From contig NZ_BBQI01000130.1 of assembly GCF_001652915.1 (NCBI RefSeq), forward strand, positions 62,001 to 126,000: a DNA stretch of 64,000 nt, read 5' to 3'. How positions within the stretch are numbered: position 1 is the stretch's first letter; every line of letters starts with the position of its first letter. The translations under genes were made by a program, and so were the position numbers. This DNA comes from Cupriavidus sp. D384 (GTDB taxonomy: Bacteria; Pseudomonadota; Gammaproteobacteria; Burkholderiales; Burkholderiaceae). Shown here one piece after another: positions 18,200 through 26,521 of the stretch. Under the pieces are notes generated by a model. It saw only the letters and a program-made list of their open reading frames with translations. It ran no database searches and was not told the origin of the DNA.

Positions 18200-19081
18200 C
18201 TATGCGGCGGGCGCGTACACCGGCAGGGCCACGGTCAGCGTGGTCTGTCCATCGCCCGACGCCGCGGCAATGGTGCCGCCATGCAGTTCGACGATCGACC
18301 GGCAGATGGCAAGCCCAATCCCCATGCCGTCGTCCTTGGTGCTGAAGAACGGCTCGAAGATGCGGGCCAGTTGTTCAGGCTCGATGCCGCGGCCATTGTC
18401 GATGACCTCGATAACCGCCATGTCGCCGGCGCCGTGTCGCGTACGCAGCGTCACGCGGGCACTGCCCGGCGGGCCGTCGCGCCTGGCCTCCACCGCATTG
18501 AGCAAGAGGTTGAGCATGACCTGCTGGATCTGCACGCGGTCGCCATGCACCGGCGGCAACGACGCGTCGAGATCTAGCCGGAGGTCCACGCAGGCGACAC
18601 TGATCCGGCAATCGGCAAGCGGCAGCACCTCGTGCAACGCATCGTCCAGACGGAACGGCTGAGGCCGCAGGGGCTCGCGCCGCATCAGCGCGCGCAGGCT
18701 GCGGATCACGCGCTCGGCGCGCTCGGATTGTTCCTGGATGCGGCGGATGCCTTCGCTGACTTCGCCGGCCATCGGCGCATCGCGCTTCATCCAGCGCTCG
18801 ATGGTGCCGGCCTCGATGCGGATGGCGGTCAGCGGCTGGCGGATTTCATGCGCGATCGACGCGGCCAGCGTGCCCAGCGTAGCCACGCGCGACAGATGCA
18901 CCATCTGCTCCTGCAGGCACTGGATGATGGCCGTCTCGGTGCGGCATGCGCCGGCGTCAAGGCCGGTACCACTGAGATTTTCCTGAATACGCCGTTCGAT
19001 GGCCTGCGCGACATCGCGCACCATGCGGATGGCGTCCAGCTGGAATGCCGCCCCCGCGGGCGGATCGCTTTGTGGTGTCAC
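18200..19081 (-). CDS. Soluble sensor histidine kinase, no adjacent regulator
   Basis: 293 residues, no membrane segment. An N-terminal helical region (DAIRMVRDVAQAIERRIQEN) leads to the H box with His78 in ASIAHEIRQPLTAI, then an N box (LLNLLLNAVEARRD), a D box (VIDNGRGIE) and F/G boxes (FEPFFSTKDDGMGIGLAICR). It resembles the kinase at 7272-8168 in its HATPase end but has a longer N-terminus. Start chosen at a GTG preceded by GGAG eight bases away. No response regulator lies beside it; the nearest gene on the same strand is an AraC-type regulator 227 bases upstream, which is not a two-component partner. Confidence 0.88.
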   Translation of the reverse strand: MTPQSDPPAGAAFQLDAIRMVRDVAQAIERRIQENLSGTGLDAGACRTETAIIQCLQEQMVHLSRVATLGTLAASIAHEIRQPLTAIRIEAGTIERWMKRDAPMAGEVSEGIRRIQEQSERAERVIRSLRALMRREPLRPQPFRLDDALHEVLPLADCRISVACVDLRLDLDASLPPVHGDRVQIQQVMLNLLLNAVEARRDGPPGSARVTLRTRHGAGDMAVIEVIDNGRGIEPEQLARIFEPFFSTKDDGMGIGLAICRSIVELHGGTIAAASGDGQTTLTVALPVYAPAA

Positions 19082-19308
19082 GGCGGCGTCTCCAGTTGGT
19101 AACGATGAAACACCGCGAGCGGCCAGAAGTCCGGAAGCTTGTGGCTTCCGGGGGCGCCGTGCGGCAGTCGGACACAATCTACGGCATGCCCGGGAAATTG
19201 ACTTGTCGATTTGTGCCGCGCCTGGAACGCCTGTGCGCTGAATTGCCGCGTTATAGGTGACCGGAATGCCGCCGTTCCGGCATCGATCCCGCCGTGCGGG
19301 CAGGCAGC

Positions 19309-20223
19309 CTAGCCGAGATGGCGGCGGCGCCAGACGCCGGGCGCCATACCCATATGCCGGGCGAATACGCGCGTGAAATGGCTCTGGTCGGAAAAGCCGC
19401 AGACCACGGCCACCTGCGCCAGTGGCACGCCGGCATCCTGCAGCAACGCGCGGGCGCGCTCCAGCCGCTGGGCCATCAGCCACTGATAGGGGGTCTGCCC
19501 GGTGGTATCGCGAAAGGCGCGCGTGAAATGGCTGCGCGACAGCTGGCAGGCGTCGGCCACCTCGGCGATCGACAGGTCGCCATCGATCCTGGCGGCCAGC
19601 AGTTCCTTGGCCCGCGCCACGCTGCGCGGCGACAGCAGGCGGTTGACCTTGGGCGATGCCACCGGCTCCTCGCCATACTGGCCCACCAGGTGCACGCCAA
19701 TGGTCAGGCTCAACTGGTCCACAAACAACCGGCAGGCATGCTCGGGATGACTCAGCGCGGGCAGCATCGCCTGGGCCAGGTGCGCCAGCACGGGGTCGGG
19801 CTGGCCGGCGGTCTCGCGCAGCGCGCGTTGGCGGGCACGGCCCAGTTCGCTGCTGGTGCGCTCGATAAGGCTGCGCGGCAGCTCCATCAGGATGAAATCG
19901 AAACGGGTCAGGTAGTCGGCCTTGTAGTCTTCGGACAGGCTGCGGACATAGATATCGCCAGCCGCGAAATCGTGCGTGCGGGCATGGCGCCCGGCGATGA
20001 TGCGGCGGCGGTGGCCGGCCTGCAGGGCGATGCCCGCGACAAACCCCCGCTCGGCCGCCGGCATGGCGATCTGGCCCGACTGCAGGCGCGAGCTTTTGCG
20101 ATGGAACTGGATGTCGCTGCCAGCCAGGGACTGGTCGGCGCCGAGCTTGTCCGCGGAGCAGCCGAACGTATCGACCAGCCCTGGAGGTACCTTCGGGGCG
20201 GAGGTGGTTTGGGTTGTCGACAT
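19309..20223 (-). CDS. AraC-family transcriptional regulator
   Basis: 304 residues. The C-terminal ~100 residues form the double helix-turn-helix: LSIAEVADACQLSRSHFTRA, FRDTTGQTPYQWLMAQRLER, then VALVCGF-like VAVVCGFSDQSHFTRVFARH and GMAPGVWRR. The N-terminal half (ADKLGADQSLAGSDIQFHRK to about residue 190) is the cupin-like sensing part typical of this class, with no recognised ligand. Divergent from the tRNA 2-selenouridine synthase gene (about 220 bases between the starts). Confidence 0.93.
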   Translation of the reverse strand: MSTTQTTSAPKVPPGLVDTFGCSADKLGADQSLAGSDIQFHRKSSRLQSGQIAMPAAERGFVAGIALQAGHRRRIIAGRHARTHDFAAGDIYVRSLSEDYKADYLTRFDFILMELPRSLIERTSSELGRARQRALRETAGQPDPVLAHLAQAMLPALSHPEHACRLFVDQLSLTIGVHLVGQYGEEPVASPKVNRLLSPRSVARAKELLAARIDGDLSIAEVADACQLSRSHFTRAFRDTTGQTPYQWLMAQRLERARALLQDAGVPLAQVAVVCGFSDQSHFTRVFARHMGMAPGVWRRRHLG

Positions 20224-20445
20224 GGCGAGAGTCCGCGAAGAATTACGATGATGCCGCCTGATTCTTACCAGATCCTTGCAGAAACAGGCCGGCGCAGCAT
20301 AGCACGCAGGCCCCGGGCCGCCGCATGGCGCTACCGCAGGCTATCGCACGCGTCCGGGGCGCCGTGCCGCCGCCGCAAAATTCCTGGCGCTTCGCGCCGC
20401 CTCCAGTAAAGTAGATCTTTCCCCGGCCGGCCTGATCGTGCTTTC

Positions 20446-21507
20446 ATGAAACCCTACGTGCGCGTGGAGGACCGCCACGCCTTCGACACCATCATCGACG
20501 CGCGCTCGCCGGCCGAGTTCGAGATCGACCATATTCCGGGTGCGATCAACTGCCCCGTGCTCGACAACGAGGAACGGCGCATCGTCGGCACGCTGTACAA
20601 GCAGTCCGGCGCCTTCGAGGCCCGGCGGGTGGGCGGCGCCATGGTGGCCGCCAACCTGGCCCGCCACCTGGGCGGGCAGTTCTCCGACCGGCCGCAGGGC
20701 TGGCGGCCGTTGGTCTACTGCTGGCGCGGCGGGCTGCGCAGCGGCTCGATGACCACCTGGATGCGCATGGTGGGCTGGGACGCCCAGCAACTGGCCGGCG
20801 GCTACAAGTCATGGCGGCGTCATGTCATCGCCACGCTCGATGCCCTGGCACCCCAACTGCCGCTGGTGGTGATCTGCGGCGCCACCGGCAGCGGCAAGAC
20901 GCGCGTGCTGCAGGCACTGGCGGCGCACGGCGAGCAGGTGGTCGATATCGAAGGCCTGGCCCGGCACAAGGGATCGCTGCTGGGCGCGCTGCCGGACGTG
21001 CGGCAGCCCTCGCAGACCGCCTTCGAGACGGCCCTGGCCGATGCCATCGAGCATATCGACCTGACCCGTCCGCTGTTTGTCGAAGGCGAAGGGGCGCGCA
21101 TCGGCCAGCTCAACCTGCCGGTGCCGCTGGTGGCCCGCATGCGCGACAGCCTTTGCCTGGAAATCGAGGTACCCATGCCGGCGCGGCTGGCCTTCCTGCT
21201 GCGTGACTATGCCTATCTGGGCGACCGGCCCGAATGGCTGGCCGAGCAGCTCGGGCGGCTCAACGCACTGCACGGCAACACCACCATCGACGCCTGGCAG
21301 GCGATGGCGCGCGCGCGCGACCTGCCCGGCCTGTTCGCCGAACTGGCCGCCCGGCATTACGACCCGTCCTATGCGCGGTCGCAACGCAAGCACTTCCATC
21401 GATGGGACGACCGCATGACCGTCCCGGCTGACAGCCTGTCGGCCGAAGGTATCGAGGCACTGGCCGCGGTCATTGCTGAGCGGGTCAAGGCGCGCTGGCC
21501 GGGATAG
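20446..21507 (+). CDS. mnmH: tRNA 2-selenouridine synthase (MnmH/SelU)
   Basis: 353 residues. It replaces sulfur by selenium (via a geranyl intermediate) in 2-thiouridine at the wobble position of some tRNAs, using selenophosphate. An N-terminal rhodanese domain has active-site Cys92 in YCWRGGLRSG; a C-terminal P-loop domain has Walker A GATGSGKT at residues 145-152. The LARHKGSLLGALPDVRQPSQ block is typical. Length matches the family. No selD is in the window, so selenophosphate must come from elsewhere. Confidence 0.95.
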   Translation: MKPYVRVEDRHAFDTIIDARSPAEFEIDHIPGAINCPVLDNEERRIVGTLYKQSGAFEARRVGGAMVAANLARHLGGQFSDRPQGWRPLVYCWRGGLRSGSMTTWMRMVGWDAQQLAGGYKSWRRHVIATLDALAPQLPLVVICGATGSGKTRVLQALAAHGEQVVDIEGLARHKGSLLGALPDVRQPSQTAFETALADAIEHIDLTRPLFVEGEGARIGQLNLPVPLVARMRDSLCLEIEVPMPARLAFLLRDYAYLGDRPEWLAEQLGRLNALHGNTTIDAWQAMARARDLPGLFAELAARHYDPSYARSQRKHFHRWDDRMTVPADSLSAEGIEALAAVIAERVKARWPG

Positions 21508-21527
21508 GCCCCTCAAAGATTGCGCTT

Positions 21528-21570
21528 GCATCACATTCGGCCATTGACCGGGACCCGGAACGAATGATGC
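21528..21570. promoter_or_regulatory. Interrupted inverted repeat before small helical protein gene
   Basis: Near-symmetric arms GCATCACATTCG and CGAATGATGC separated by 21 bases, after mnmH and before the 88-residue protein gene. Could be the mnmH transcript end or an operator; no U-run. Confidence 0.25.
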
Positions 21571-21606
21571 GAGTCCTGGCCCATACCGATCAACCGGACG
21601 GCTGCG

Positions 21607-21873
21607 ATGGAGCGCATGCGCTATAGCGAAGACGATCTGGAGGCGCAACGGCAAAAGGCCCTGATCGAACGGGATATTTTCCCGGTGGACCACCGGATAC
21701 AGCGCCTGCGCCGTGAAATTCGCGCACGGGTGCGACATCTGCGACAACTGAAGCGCAAGGGGTTTCCCACATCGCATTCCGAGCGGTTGCTGGGACTGAT
21801 GTGTCGGACGCTGGCAGCGAACCGCGCCTTCCGGCGCGCCATGCTGAACGCGATCCGGGGTGGCAGGGGATAG
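21607..21873 (+). CDS. Small Arg-rich helical protein, copy 1 of a local three-member family
   Basis: 88 residues, strongly basic, predicted almost wholly helical. Not recognised as a named family. Its core HRIQRLRREIRARVRHLRQL, then KGFP, then SERLLGLMCRTLAANRAFRR, lines up with the proteins at 26216-26521 and 30895-31110: R..I(R)...+..LR.L...G.P....E.LL...R.......R. All three look like a helical hairpin with a turn at G-x-P or G-x-G. Stands alone between mnmH and the acyl-CoA dehydrogenase-like gene. Start is the ATG following GGACGGCTGCG; an ATG three codons in is possible. DNA or protein binding is only a guess from its charge. Confidence 0.7.
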   Translation: MERMRYSEDDLEAQRQKALIERDIFPVDHRIQRLRREIRARVRHLRQLKRKGFPTSHSERLLGLMCRTLAANRAFRRAMLNAIRGGRG

Positions 21874-22040
21874 TTCACGGCTGTCTTCGCCGACGCTGCT
21901 TTTCTTGTAACCCCTACAACCGATCGGAAAAATATCGCCCCGCCGCGCGGGGGCGGACGATGTTCGCCTGATCGCGGCGCCGGCGTTGCGAGACGCGTGC
22001 CATGGGGGCTCGCCGACCGTCCCGCCAATTGGCGGAAAAC

Positions 22041-23105
22041 ATGGCAGGAAACTTGCGGGGCGCCGTGCATGTGCACACATCGCCCGCCACCATGGCCCCC
22101 GACGACCCGCTCGGATCTCTGATCGCCTGCTGCGACACGCCAGATGGCATTCCGCTGCCCGCGCATGGACAGACGCTCGCCCGCTGGCGATTGTTCTCCG
22201 ACATTGCCGCCGCGCACGGCGCCGTCGCCATCAAGCTGTTCGAGGCGCATGCCGATGCGCTGGCCATTCTTATGGAAATTGCACAGGCCCGTCCCGAACG
22301 CGATACGCGCTGGGCGGTCTGGGCCGCAGAGCCACCCGATGCACGCGTGCAGGCCCGGGCAGCCATCGACGCCGACACCCGCGCGCTGGCAGCGCGCACC
22401 GGCATCGACACGGGCCGGCCGGTGCGGCTCGATGGCCGCAAGGCATGGTGCTCGGGCGCGCGCGCGGTGTCGCACGCGCTGGTCACCTGCCATGACGGCA
22501 ATGGCGGCGCACTGATCGCGGCCATCGACGTGCACGGCCCCGGTGTGCGTATCACCGACGAAGGCTGGCACGCCGTGGGCATGCGGGACACGGGCAGTGG
22601 TGACGTTCTCCTGGATAACTGCCCTGCCCTGCAAATTGGCCCGGCAGGCGCCTATCTGGACCGCCCGGGCTTCTGGCATGGCGGCGCGGGCATCGCCGCC
22701 TGCTGGTACGGCGCCGTGCTGCCCTTCGAACAGGCCGTGCGGCGTGCCGTATGCCGCCACGGCGACCCCCATGCGGCCGCCCATCTGGGCGCCATCGACA
22801 GCGACTTGCACGCGGCGGCGGCATTGCTGCGCGAATCGGCTGGCTGGATCGATGCGCATCCCCGGGCCGATGCCTGGGTGCCAGCCATGCGGCTGCGCGC
22901 GACGGTCGAGGCCACCGTCCAACGCGTGATGCGGCGCGCCGGCAATGTGCTTGGGGCCGGTCCGCTCTGTCGCGATGCGCGGCTGGCCGCGCTGTTCGCG
23001 GACCTGCCCGTACTTCTGCGGCAAAGCCACGCGGAACGCGACCTCGCCACGCTGGGAGACCGGTTGAGCCAAAGCGAACTCGGCGAAGGCGGCTACCGGC
23101 CATGA
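22041..23105 (+). CDS. Acyl-CoA dehydrogenase-like flavoprotein
   Basis: About 354 residues, similar in layout to acyl-CoA dehydrogenases: an N-terminal helical part, a middle region containing RKAWCSGARAVSHALVTCHD (the family's beta-domain around FAD) and GMRDTGSGDVLLDNC, and a C-terminal helical domain with LGAIDSDLHAAAALLRESAG. The sequence is divergent and shorter than typical members, and the catalytic Glu cannot be placed with confidence. First of four tightly linked genes (acyl-CoA dehydrogenase-like, methyltransferase, glycosyltransferase, PIG-L deacetylase). Its stop overlaps the next start (ATGA). Start uncertain: ATGs at 22002, 22041 and 22092 are all in frame, none with a strong ribosome-binding site. 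Confidence 0.78.
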   Translation: MAGNLRGAVHVHTSPATMAPDDPLGSLIACCDTPDGIPLPAHGQTLARWRLFSDIAAAHGAVAIKLFEAHADALAILMEIAQARPERDTRWAVWAAEPPDARVQARAAIDADTRALAARTGIDTGRPVRLDGRKAWCSGARAVSHALVTCHDGNGGALIAAIDVHGPGVRITDEGWHAVGMRDTGSGDVLLDNCPALQIGPAGAYLDRPGFWHGGAGIAACWYGAVLPFEQAVRRAVCRHGDPHAAAHLGAIDSDLHAAAALLRESAGWIDAHPRADAWVPAMRLRATVEATVQRVMRRAGNVLGAGPLCRDARLAALFADLPVLLRQSHAERDLATLGDRLSQSELGEGGYRP

Positions 23106-23704
23106 CCCCCGCCGCCCCCACCACCGACTTCGACGCCATCCTCGAACAGGACGACCCATGGGGCTTCGCGTCGCTCTGGTATGAGGCCCGCAAGCGTGAC
23201 CTGCTGATGGCCGCGCTGCCTGAGCCGCACTACGCTCACGCGCTGGAAGCCGGATGCGCCACCGGCTTGCTGACCGAGCGCCTGGCGGCGCGCTGCGACG
23301 CGCTGCTCGCCGTCGATCTGGCGCCACGTGCCATCGAACGCACGCGCGCACGCGTGGCGCGCCTTGCGCACGTAGAGGCACGTGTGGCGCGCCTGCCCGA
23401 CGCATGGCCCGCCGGCCGCTTCGACCTGATCGTGCTGAGCGAGCTTGGCTACTACTTCGACCGCGCTGCATGGCTGCAGACCGTTGCATACGCAGCCGAA
23501 GCCCTCGCGCCTGCGGGCACCATCGTCGCCTGTCACTGGCTGCGGCCGTTCCCGGAGCGGCGCCAGTCCACCCGGCACCTGCATGCCGCCATCGCGCGCC
23601 AGCACGGGCTGCATCGGCATGTGCGGCATCTGGAGCCCGACTTCCTGCTCGATGCCTGGTCACGCAACCCCGCACCGCTGCGCAGCCGGGAGGCCATGCA
23701 ATGA
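23102..23704 (+). CDS. SAM-dependent methyltransferase, NodS-like
   Basis: 200 residues, class I Rossmann methyltransferase. Motif I is ALEAGCATGLLTERLAARCD, the acidic end of strand 2 is LLAVDLAPRAIERTRARV, and motif IV is FDLIVLSELGYYF. The last resembles NodS-type N-methyltransferases of chitooligosaccharides (LSELGYYL). Starts inside the stop of the preceding gene and overlaps the next start (ATGATC), so it is translationally coupled on both sides. With a PIG-L deacetylase and a glycosyltransferase alongside, an amino-sugar acceptor is plausible, but that is inference. Confidence 0.88.
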   Translation: MTPAAPTTDFDAILEQDDPWGFASLWYEARKRDLLMAALPEPHYAHALEAGCATGLLTERLAARCDALLAVDLAPRAIERTRARVARLAHVEARVARLPDAWPAGRFDLIVLSELGYYFDRAAWLQTVAYAAEALAPAGTIVACHWLRPFPERRQSTRHLHAAIARQHGLHRHVRHLEPDFLLDAWSRNPAPLRSREAMQ

Positions 23705-24426
23705 TCGGCGTTGTCGTGCCTGTCCACAACGAAGAAACCTGCCTGGAGGCCTGTCTGCTCGCACTGCGCGCCGCCGCGCTGCATCCCGGCCTTGGGGGCG
23801 AGCCCGTCATGCTGGTGGTGGTGCTCGACGACTGCAGCGACCGGTCGCTCGACATTGTCCGCCGCCATCCGCCGGCACAAATCACCTGCCTGCCCATCGC
23901 CGCGCGCAACGTGGGCATCGCCCGGCATGCCGGCGCGGAACTGCTGCTGGCGCTGGACGCACGCTGGCTGGCCTTCACCGATGCCGACAGCCGCGTGGCA
24001 CCGGACTGGCTGGTGGCGCAGCTGGCGCTGAGCGCCGATGCCGTTTGCGGACTGGTGACCATCGACGACTGGAGCGAGCATCCACCGCACGTCCCGGTAC
24101 GCTTTGCCGCGCGGTACCAGCGTACCGAAGACCATCGCCATGTACACGGCGCCAATCTGGGCGTCTGCTCGCGGGCGTACCGACGCGCTGGCGGATTCCC
24201 GCCCCATGCCACCAGCGAGGATGTGGCGCTGGTGCAGCGCCTGATCGCGCTGAATGCGCAGATCGCGTGGAGCACGCTGCCGCGCGTGGTGACCAGCGCC
24301 CGCGCCAAGGGCCGTGCGCCAGACGGCTTCGCCGATCACCTGGCAATGCTGGGCAGCCTTTGCAACGATCACACCGCTGACGACGCGGCACCCGCACCCG
24401 ACTGGCACCCGGCTGACTTCCGCTAA
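23701..24426 (+). CDS. Family 2 glycosyltransferase
   Basis: 241 residues, GT-A fold. The nucleotide-sugar site begins MIGVVVPVHNEETCLEACLL, the first Asp of the family is in VVVLDDCSD, and the metal-binding DxD is in FTDADSRVAPDWL. A C-terminal acceptor/base segment includes TSEDVALVQRLI (ED of the ED-x-x-L type). No membrane segment, so probably cytoplasmic. Overlaps the methyltransferase stop by four bases. Acts with its neighbours on an unknown glycan or glycolipid. Confidence 0.9.
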   Translation: MIGVVVPVHNEETCLEACLLALRAAALHPGLGGEPVMLVVVLDDCSDRSLDIVRRHPPAQITCLPIAARNVGIARHAGAELLLALDARWLAFTDADSRVAPDWLVAQLALSADAVCGLVTIDDWSEHPPHVPVRFAARYQRTEDHRHVHGANLGVCSRAYRRAGGFPPHATSEDVALVQRLIALNAQIAWSTLPRVVTSARAKGRAPDGFADHLAMLGSLCNDHTADDAAPAPDWHPADFR

Positions 24427-24432
24427 AGATGG

Positions 24433-25173
24433 ATGCCCCTTCTTCAGATTCCCGAGCCGCTGACCATCATTTCCCCGCATCTGGACGATGCCGTCTTCAG
24501 TTGCGGCGCGCTGCTTGCCGCTGCCGGGGACGCCGTTGTCGTGACCGTGCTGGCGGGTGTACCCGACGCCCGGATCGAAGTCCCGGACTGGGATCGTGCC
24601 GCCGGATTCGGCAGCGTGACACAGGCCGTCTCGCAACGGCGCCGCGAGGACGCACGGGGTCTGGACCTGCTCGGCGCGCGGCCCGAATGGCTGGACTTTC
24701 TCGACGGGCAATACGGCAGGCAGCACGGCGCGGAGGAGATCATGGCCGGGCTGGCCGCGTCGCCTTCGATGCAACGCGGCGGCACCGTCGTTGCGCCGAT
24801 GGGGCTGTTCCATAGCGATCACATCCTGGTAAGCCGGGCCTGCTTGCTGTTGCGCGCCACGGTCTCGAGCATGCAAACGGCCGAGACGGCGGAAGGCGGC
24901 GCTCCCATGCCGCCCGTACAGTGGCTGTTCTATGAAGACGCGATCTACCGCCAGCTGCCCGGCATGGTTCAGAGCCGCCTGATGGGCTGGTGGCAGGCCG
25001 GCCTGATCGCCTCGCCCGTGCATTTTCCGCTGGTACCCTGGCAAGGCCAGAAGATGGCTGCCGTCGAGGCGTACGAAAGCCAGTTGCCATTGTTCAACGC
25101 CGGACAGCTTGCCGACATTGCCGCGCCCGAGCGCTACTGGGCGCTCGACGTGGTGCCGGGGAAAAACCCATGA
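24433..25173 (+). CDS. PIG-L (LmbE-like) family N-deacetylase
   Basis: 246 residues. Zinc-site motif His16-x-Asp18-Asp19 in IISPHLDDAVFSCGALLAA, and the distal His pair in GLFHSDHILVSRA, both family hallmarks. Members remove N-acetyl groups from GlcNAc-containing lipids or small glycosides. It follows the glycosyltransferase by six bases and ends the four-gene cassette. The stop converges with a recombinase-like gene 35 bases further on. Substrate unknown. Confidence 0.9.
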   Translation: MPLLQIPEPLTIISPHLDDAVFSCGALLAAAGDAVVVTVLAGVPDARIEVPDWDRAAGFGSVTQAVSQRRREDARGLDLLGARPEWLDFLDGQYGRQHGAEEIMAGLAASPSMQRGGTVVAPMGLFHSDHILVSRACLLLRATVSSMQTAETAEGGAPMPPVQWLFYEDAIYRQLPGMVQSRLMGWWQAGLIASPVHFPLVPWQGQKMAAVEAYESQLPLFNAGQLADIAAPERYWALDVVPGKNP

Positions 25174-25208
25174 CCCGGCACATCAATGCATGGCGCGTGG
25201 AAGCGGCG

Positions 25209-25787
25209 TTATTCAGGGTGCACGTCCCGGATCCGCATGATGGTCTGGCGTGACACCTTGAAGGTGCGGGCCAGTTCGCTGACCGATGTGCCCCGGCGCA
25301 GCGCTGCCCGGATTTCGTCGTGCGTGTTGGTTGCCAGCGCGGGGCGCCTGCCCAGGCGGCTGCCACGCTCCACGGCCTGTTCGGCGCTGGCCTTCATCCG
25401 GGCGCTGCGCGTGTCGCGCTCCATGCCCTCCACGGCCTGCAGTGTCCGGAATGCCGTGGATGTGGCGTCGGTCAGCAGCGCGTCGCCGGTTTCGATGCAA
25501 TGCAGTTTCACGCCCAGTGCCCGGAACCGCTCCACCGTGGCAACCACATCGCGCACGGAACTGCCAAGACTGCAGAGCCGCAGCATTGCCACCACATCGC
25601 CCGCGCGCAGCCGCCGCAGCAGTTGCTGCATGCGAGGGCGATCCAGCGCTGCAACCGACGCCGGGCTGCACTCCCACCATGCCTGTCCGAAATCCACGAC
25701 ATATCCGGCGGCATCAAAGCTGACGCATTCGCCTTCGAACTCGCGAAGCGTGGCAGCCTGGTTGGTATAGAGGTGGGTCGAGGGCAT
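25209..25787 (-). CDS. Serine-recombinase-like protein lacking catalytic residues
   Basis: 192 residues with the overall plan of a Tn3-type resolvase/invertase: an N-terminal catalytic-type domain, the long E helix (GMERDTRSARMKASAEQAVE), and a C-terminal helix-turn-helix (SVSELARTFKVSRQTIMRIR). The key residues are missing, though. The usual Y-x-R-V-S-(T)-x-x-Q start is replaced by HLYTNQAATL with no Ser, and the D-R-L-G-R-S motif reads LCSLGSSVRD. So it should not cut DNA; a binding or regulatory role is more likely. Start chosen at MPSTHLYTN; a longer frame reaches 25871. Homologues annotated as recombinase family protein may include similar dead forms. Divergent from the gene at 25960. 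Confidence 0.78.
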   Translation of the reverse strand: MPSTHLYTNQAATLREFEGECVSFDAAGYVVDFGQAWWECSPASVAALDRPRMQQLLRRLRAGDVVAMLRLCSLGSSVRDVVATVERFRALGVKLHCIETGDALLTDATSTAFRTLQAVEGMERDTRSARMKASAEQAVERGSRLGRRPALATNTHDEIRAALRRGTSVSELARTFKVSRQTIMRIRDVHPE

Positions 25788-25841
25788 GGGGCGGCTCGTT
25801 ACCGATGGCGTGACCGATAGTGAGTGCAAGCATAGCAGGGA

Positions 25842-25867
25842 TGTCCTGAACCCGGACATTCCGGACA
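25842..25867. promoter_or_regulatory. TGTCC / GGACA / GGACA motif cluster
   Basis: TGTCC at 25842-25846 faces GGACA at 25854-25858 (perfect inverted repeat, 7-base spacer), with another GGACA at 25863-25867. It lies between the divergent recombinase-like gene and the gene at 25960. Resolvase half-sites of Tn3-type elements start with TGTC, so the neighbour protein is a candidate binder; this is inference. Confidence 0.45.
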
Positions 25868-25959
25868 ACACTGCAATGTACCGTCAGGGGAGCGGCCTTC
25901 TTACAATTTTATTGACAGGCAATCGATATGCCTGGGCAGCTGGAGACAAGGAGACCGCC

Positions 25960-26223
25960 ATGGCAACGCAACAGTACTATGGGCATACCGTCGAAGGCGC
26001 AGCGCTGTTTCTTGGCGAAAACAGCTGGCAGGCATCCGGGCGCGTGGCGCAATCTGGCGCGGTCCTGGTGCAGTCATGCGATATCGGCGTTTACCGGACC
26101 TGCGAGCGGGCCATGGCCGAAGGGCTGGCCTGGGGCAAGGACTGGATCGACCGCAACCAGTGCCCTGGCTATGTCCAGCCCCTTCCCCTTGTAGCGGAGC
26201 ATCTCGAGCCACTCCATGCATGA
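25960..26223 (+). CDS. Hypothetical protein, 87 residues
   Basis: Not recognised. The chosen ATG has AAGGAG eight bases upstream. The sequence has a short mixed beta region (YYGHTVEGAALFLGENSWQA, then GRVAQSGAVLVQSCDIGVYR) and a helix (TCERAMAEGLAWGKDWIDRN), a plan seen in several small uncharacterised proteobacterial proteins. No signal peptide, no membrane segment, three Cys. Its end overlaps the start of the next gene by eight bases, so the two are an operon. Confidence 0.65.
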   Translation: MATQQYYGHTVEGAALFLGENSWQASGRVAQSGAVLVQSCDIGVYRTCERAMAEGLAWGKDWIDRNQCPGYVQPLPLVAEHLEPLHA

Positions 26224-26521
26224 TACGTCGCGTATCCGGCAGCATGGTGTCGCCAACCCCGCCGCAGCGCTGGTCCAGGTAGACCGTCACATCGCAGAGG
26301 GCCGGGCGATTATCCGCCGGCAGATCGCCGTGCTGCGTCACTTGCAGCAGGACGGCCTGCCGATGCACAACGGTCTGGAGTTGCTTGCCGCGCTGCGCGA
26401 GACCGTCGATGCACTGCGCCGGCATCGCCGGTTCGTACTTGAAGCCATGCCGGCCGAACGGCTGGACGCAGCAGCGCACCCCGGTGGTGCACCGTCCGTC
26501 AGGCAAGCCGAAGGCGCATGA
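26216..26521 (+). CDS. Small helical protein, copy 2 of a local three-member family
   Basis: 101 residues, predicted two-helix hairpin. The core VDRHIAEGRAIIRRQIAVLR, HLQQDGLP, then LELLAALRETVDALRRHRRF aligns with copy 3 at 30895 (LDRYIAEREAELRR) and with copy 1 at 21607 (LRQLKRKGFP followed by ERLLGLMCRTL). No known domain. It overlaps the preceding gene by eight bases and, on the opposite strand, the last 23 bases of the large hybrid kinase gene. The tail is low complexity (HPGGAPSVRQAEGA). Function unknown. Confidence 0.65.
   Translation: MHDTSRIRQHGVANPAAALVQVDRHIAEGRAIIRRQIAVLRHLQQDGLPMHNGLELLAALRETVDALRRHRRFVLEAMPAERLDAAAHPGGAPSVRQAEGA

Noticed and set aside
21930-21960. GC-rich hairpin followed by U residues on the minus strand
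   Set aside because: The stem is irregular, and no minus-strand transcript is expected there because both flanking genes are on the plus strand.
21621-24308. Long minus-strand frame opposite the four-gene cassette
   Set aside because: Arg/Pro/Ala-rich shadow; the plus strand has four coupled genes with clear motifs.
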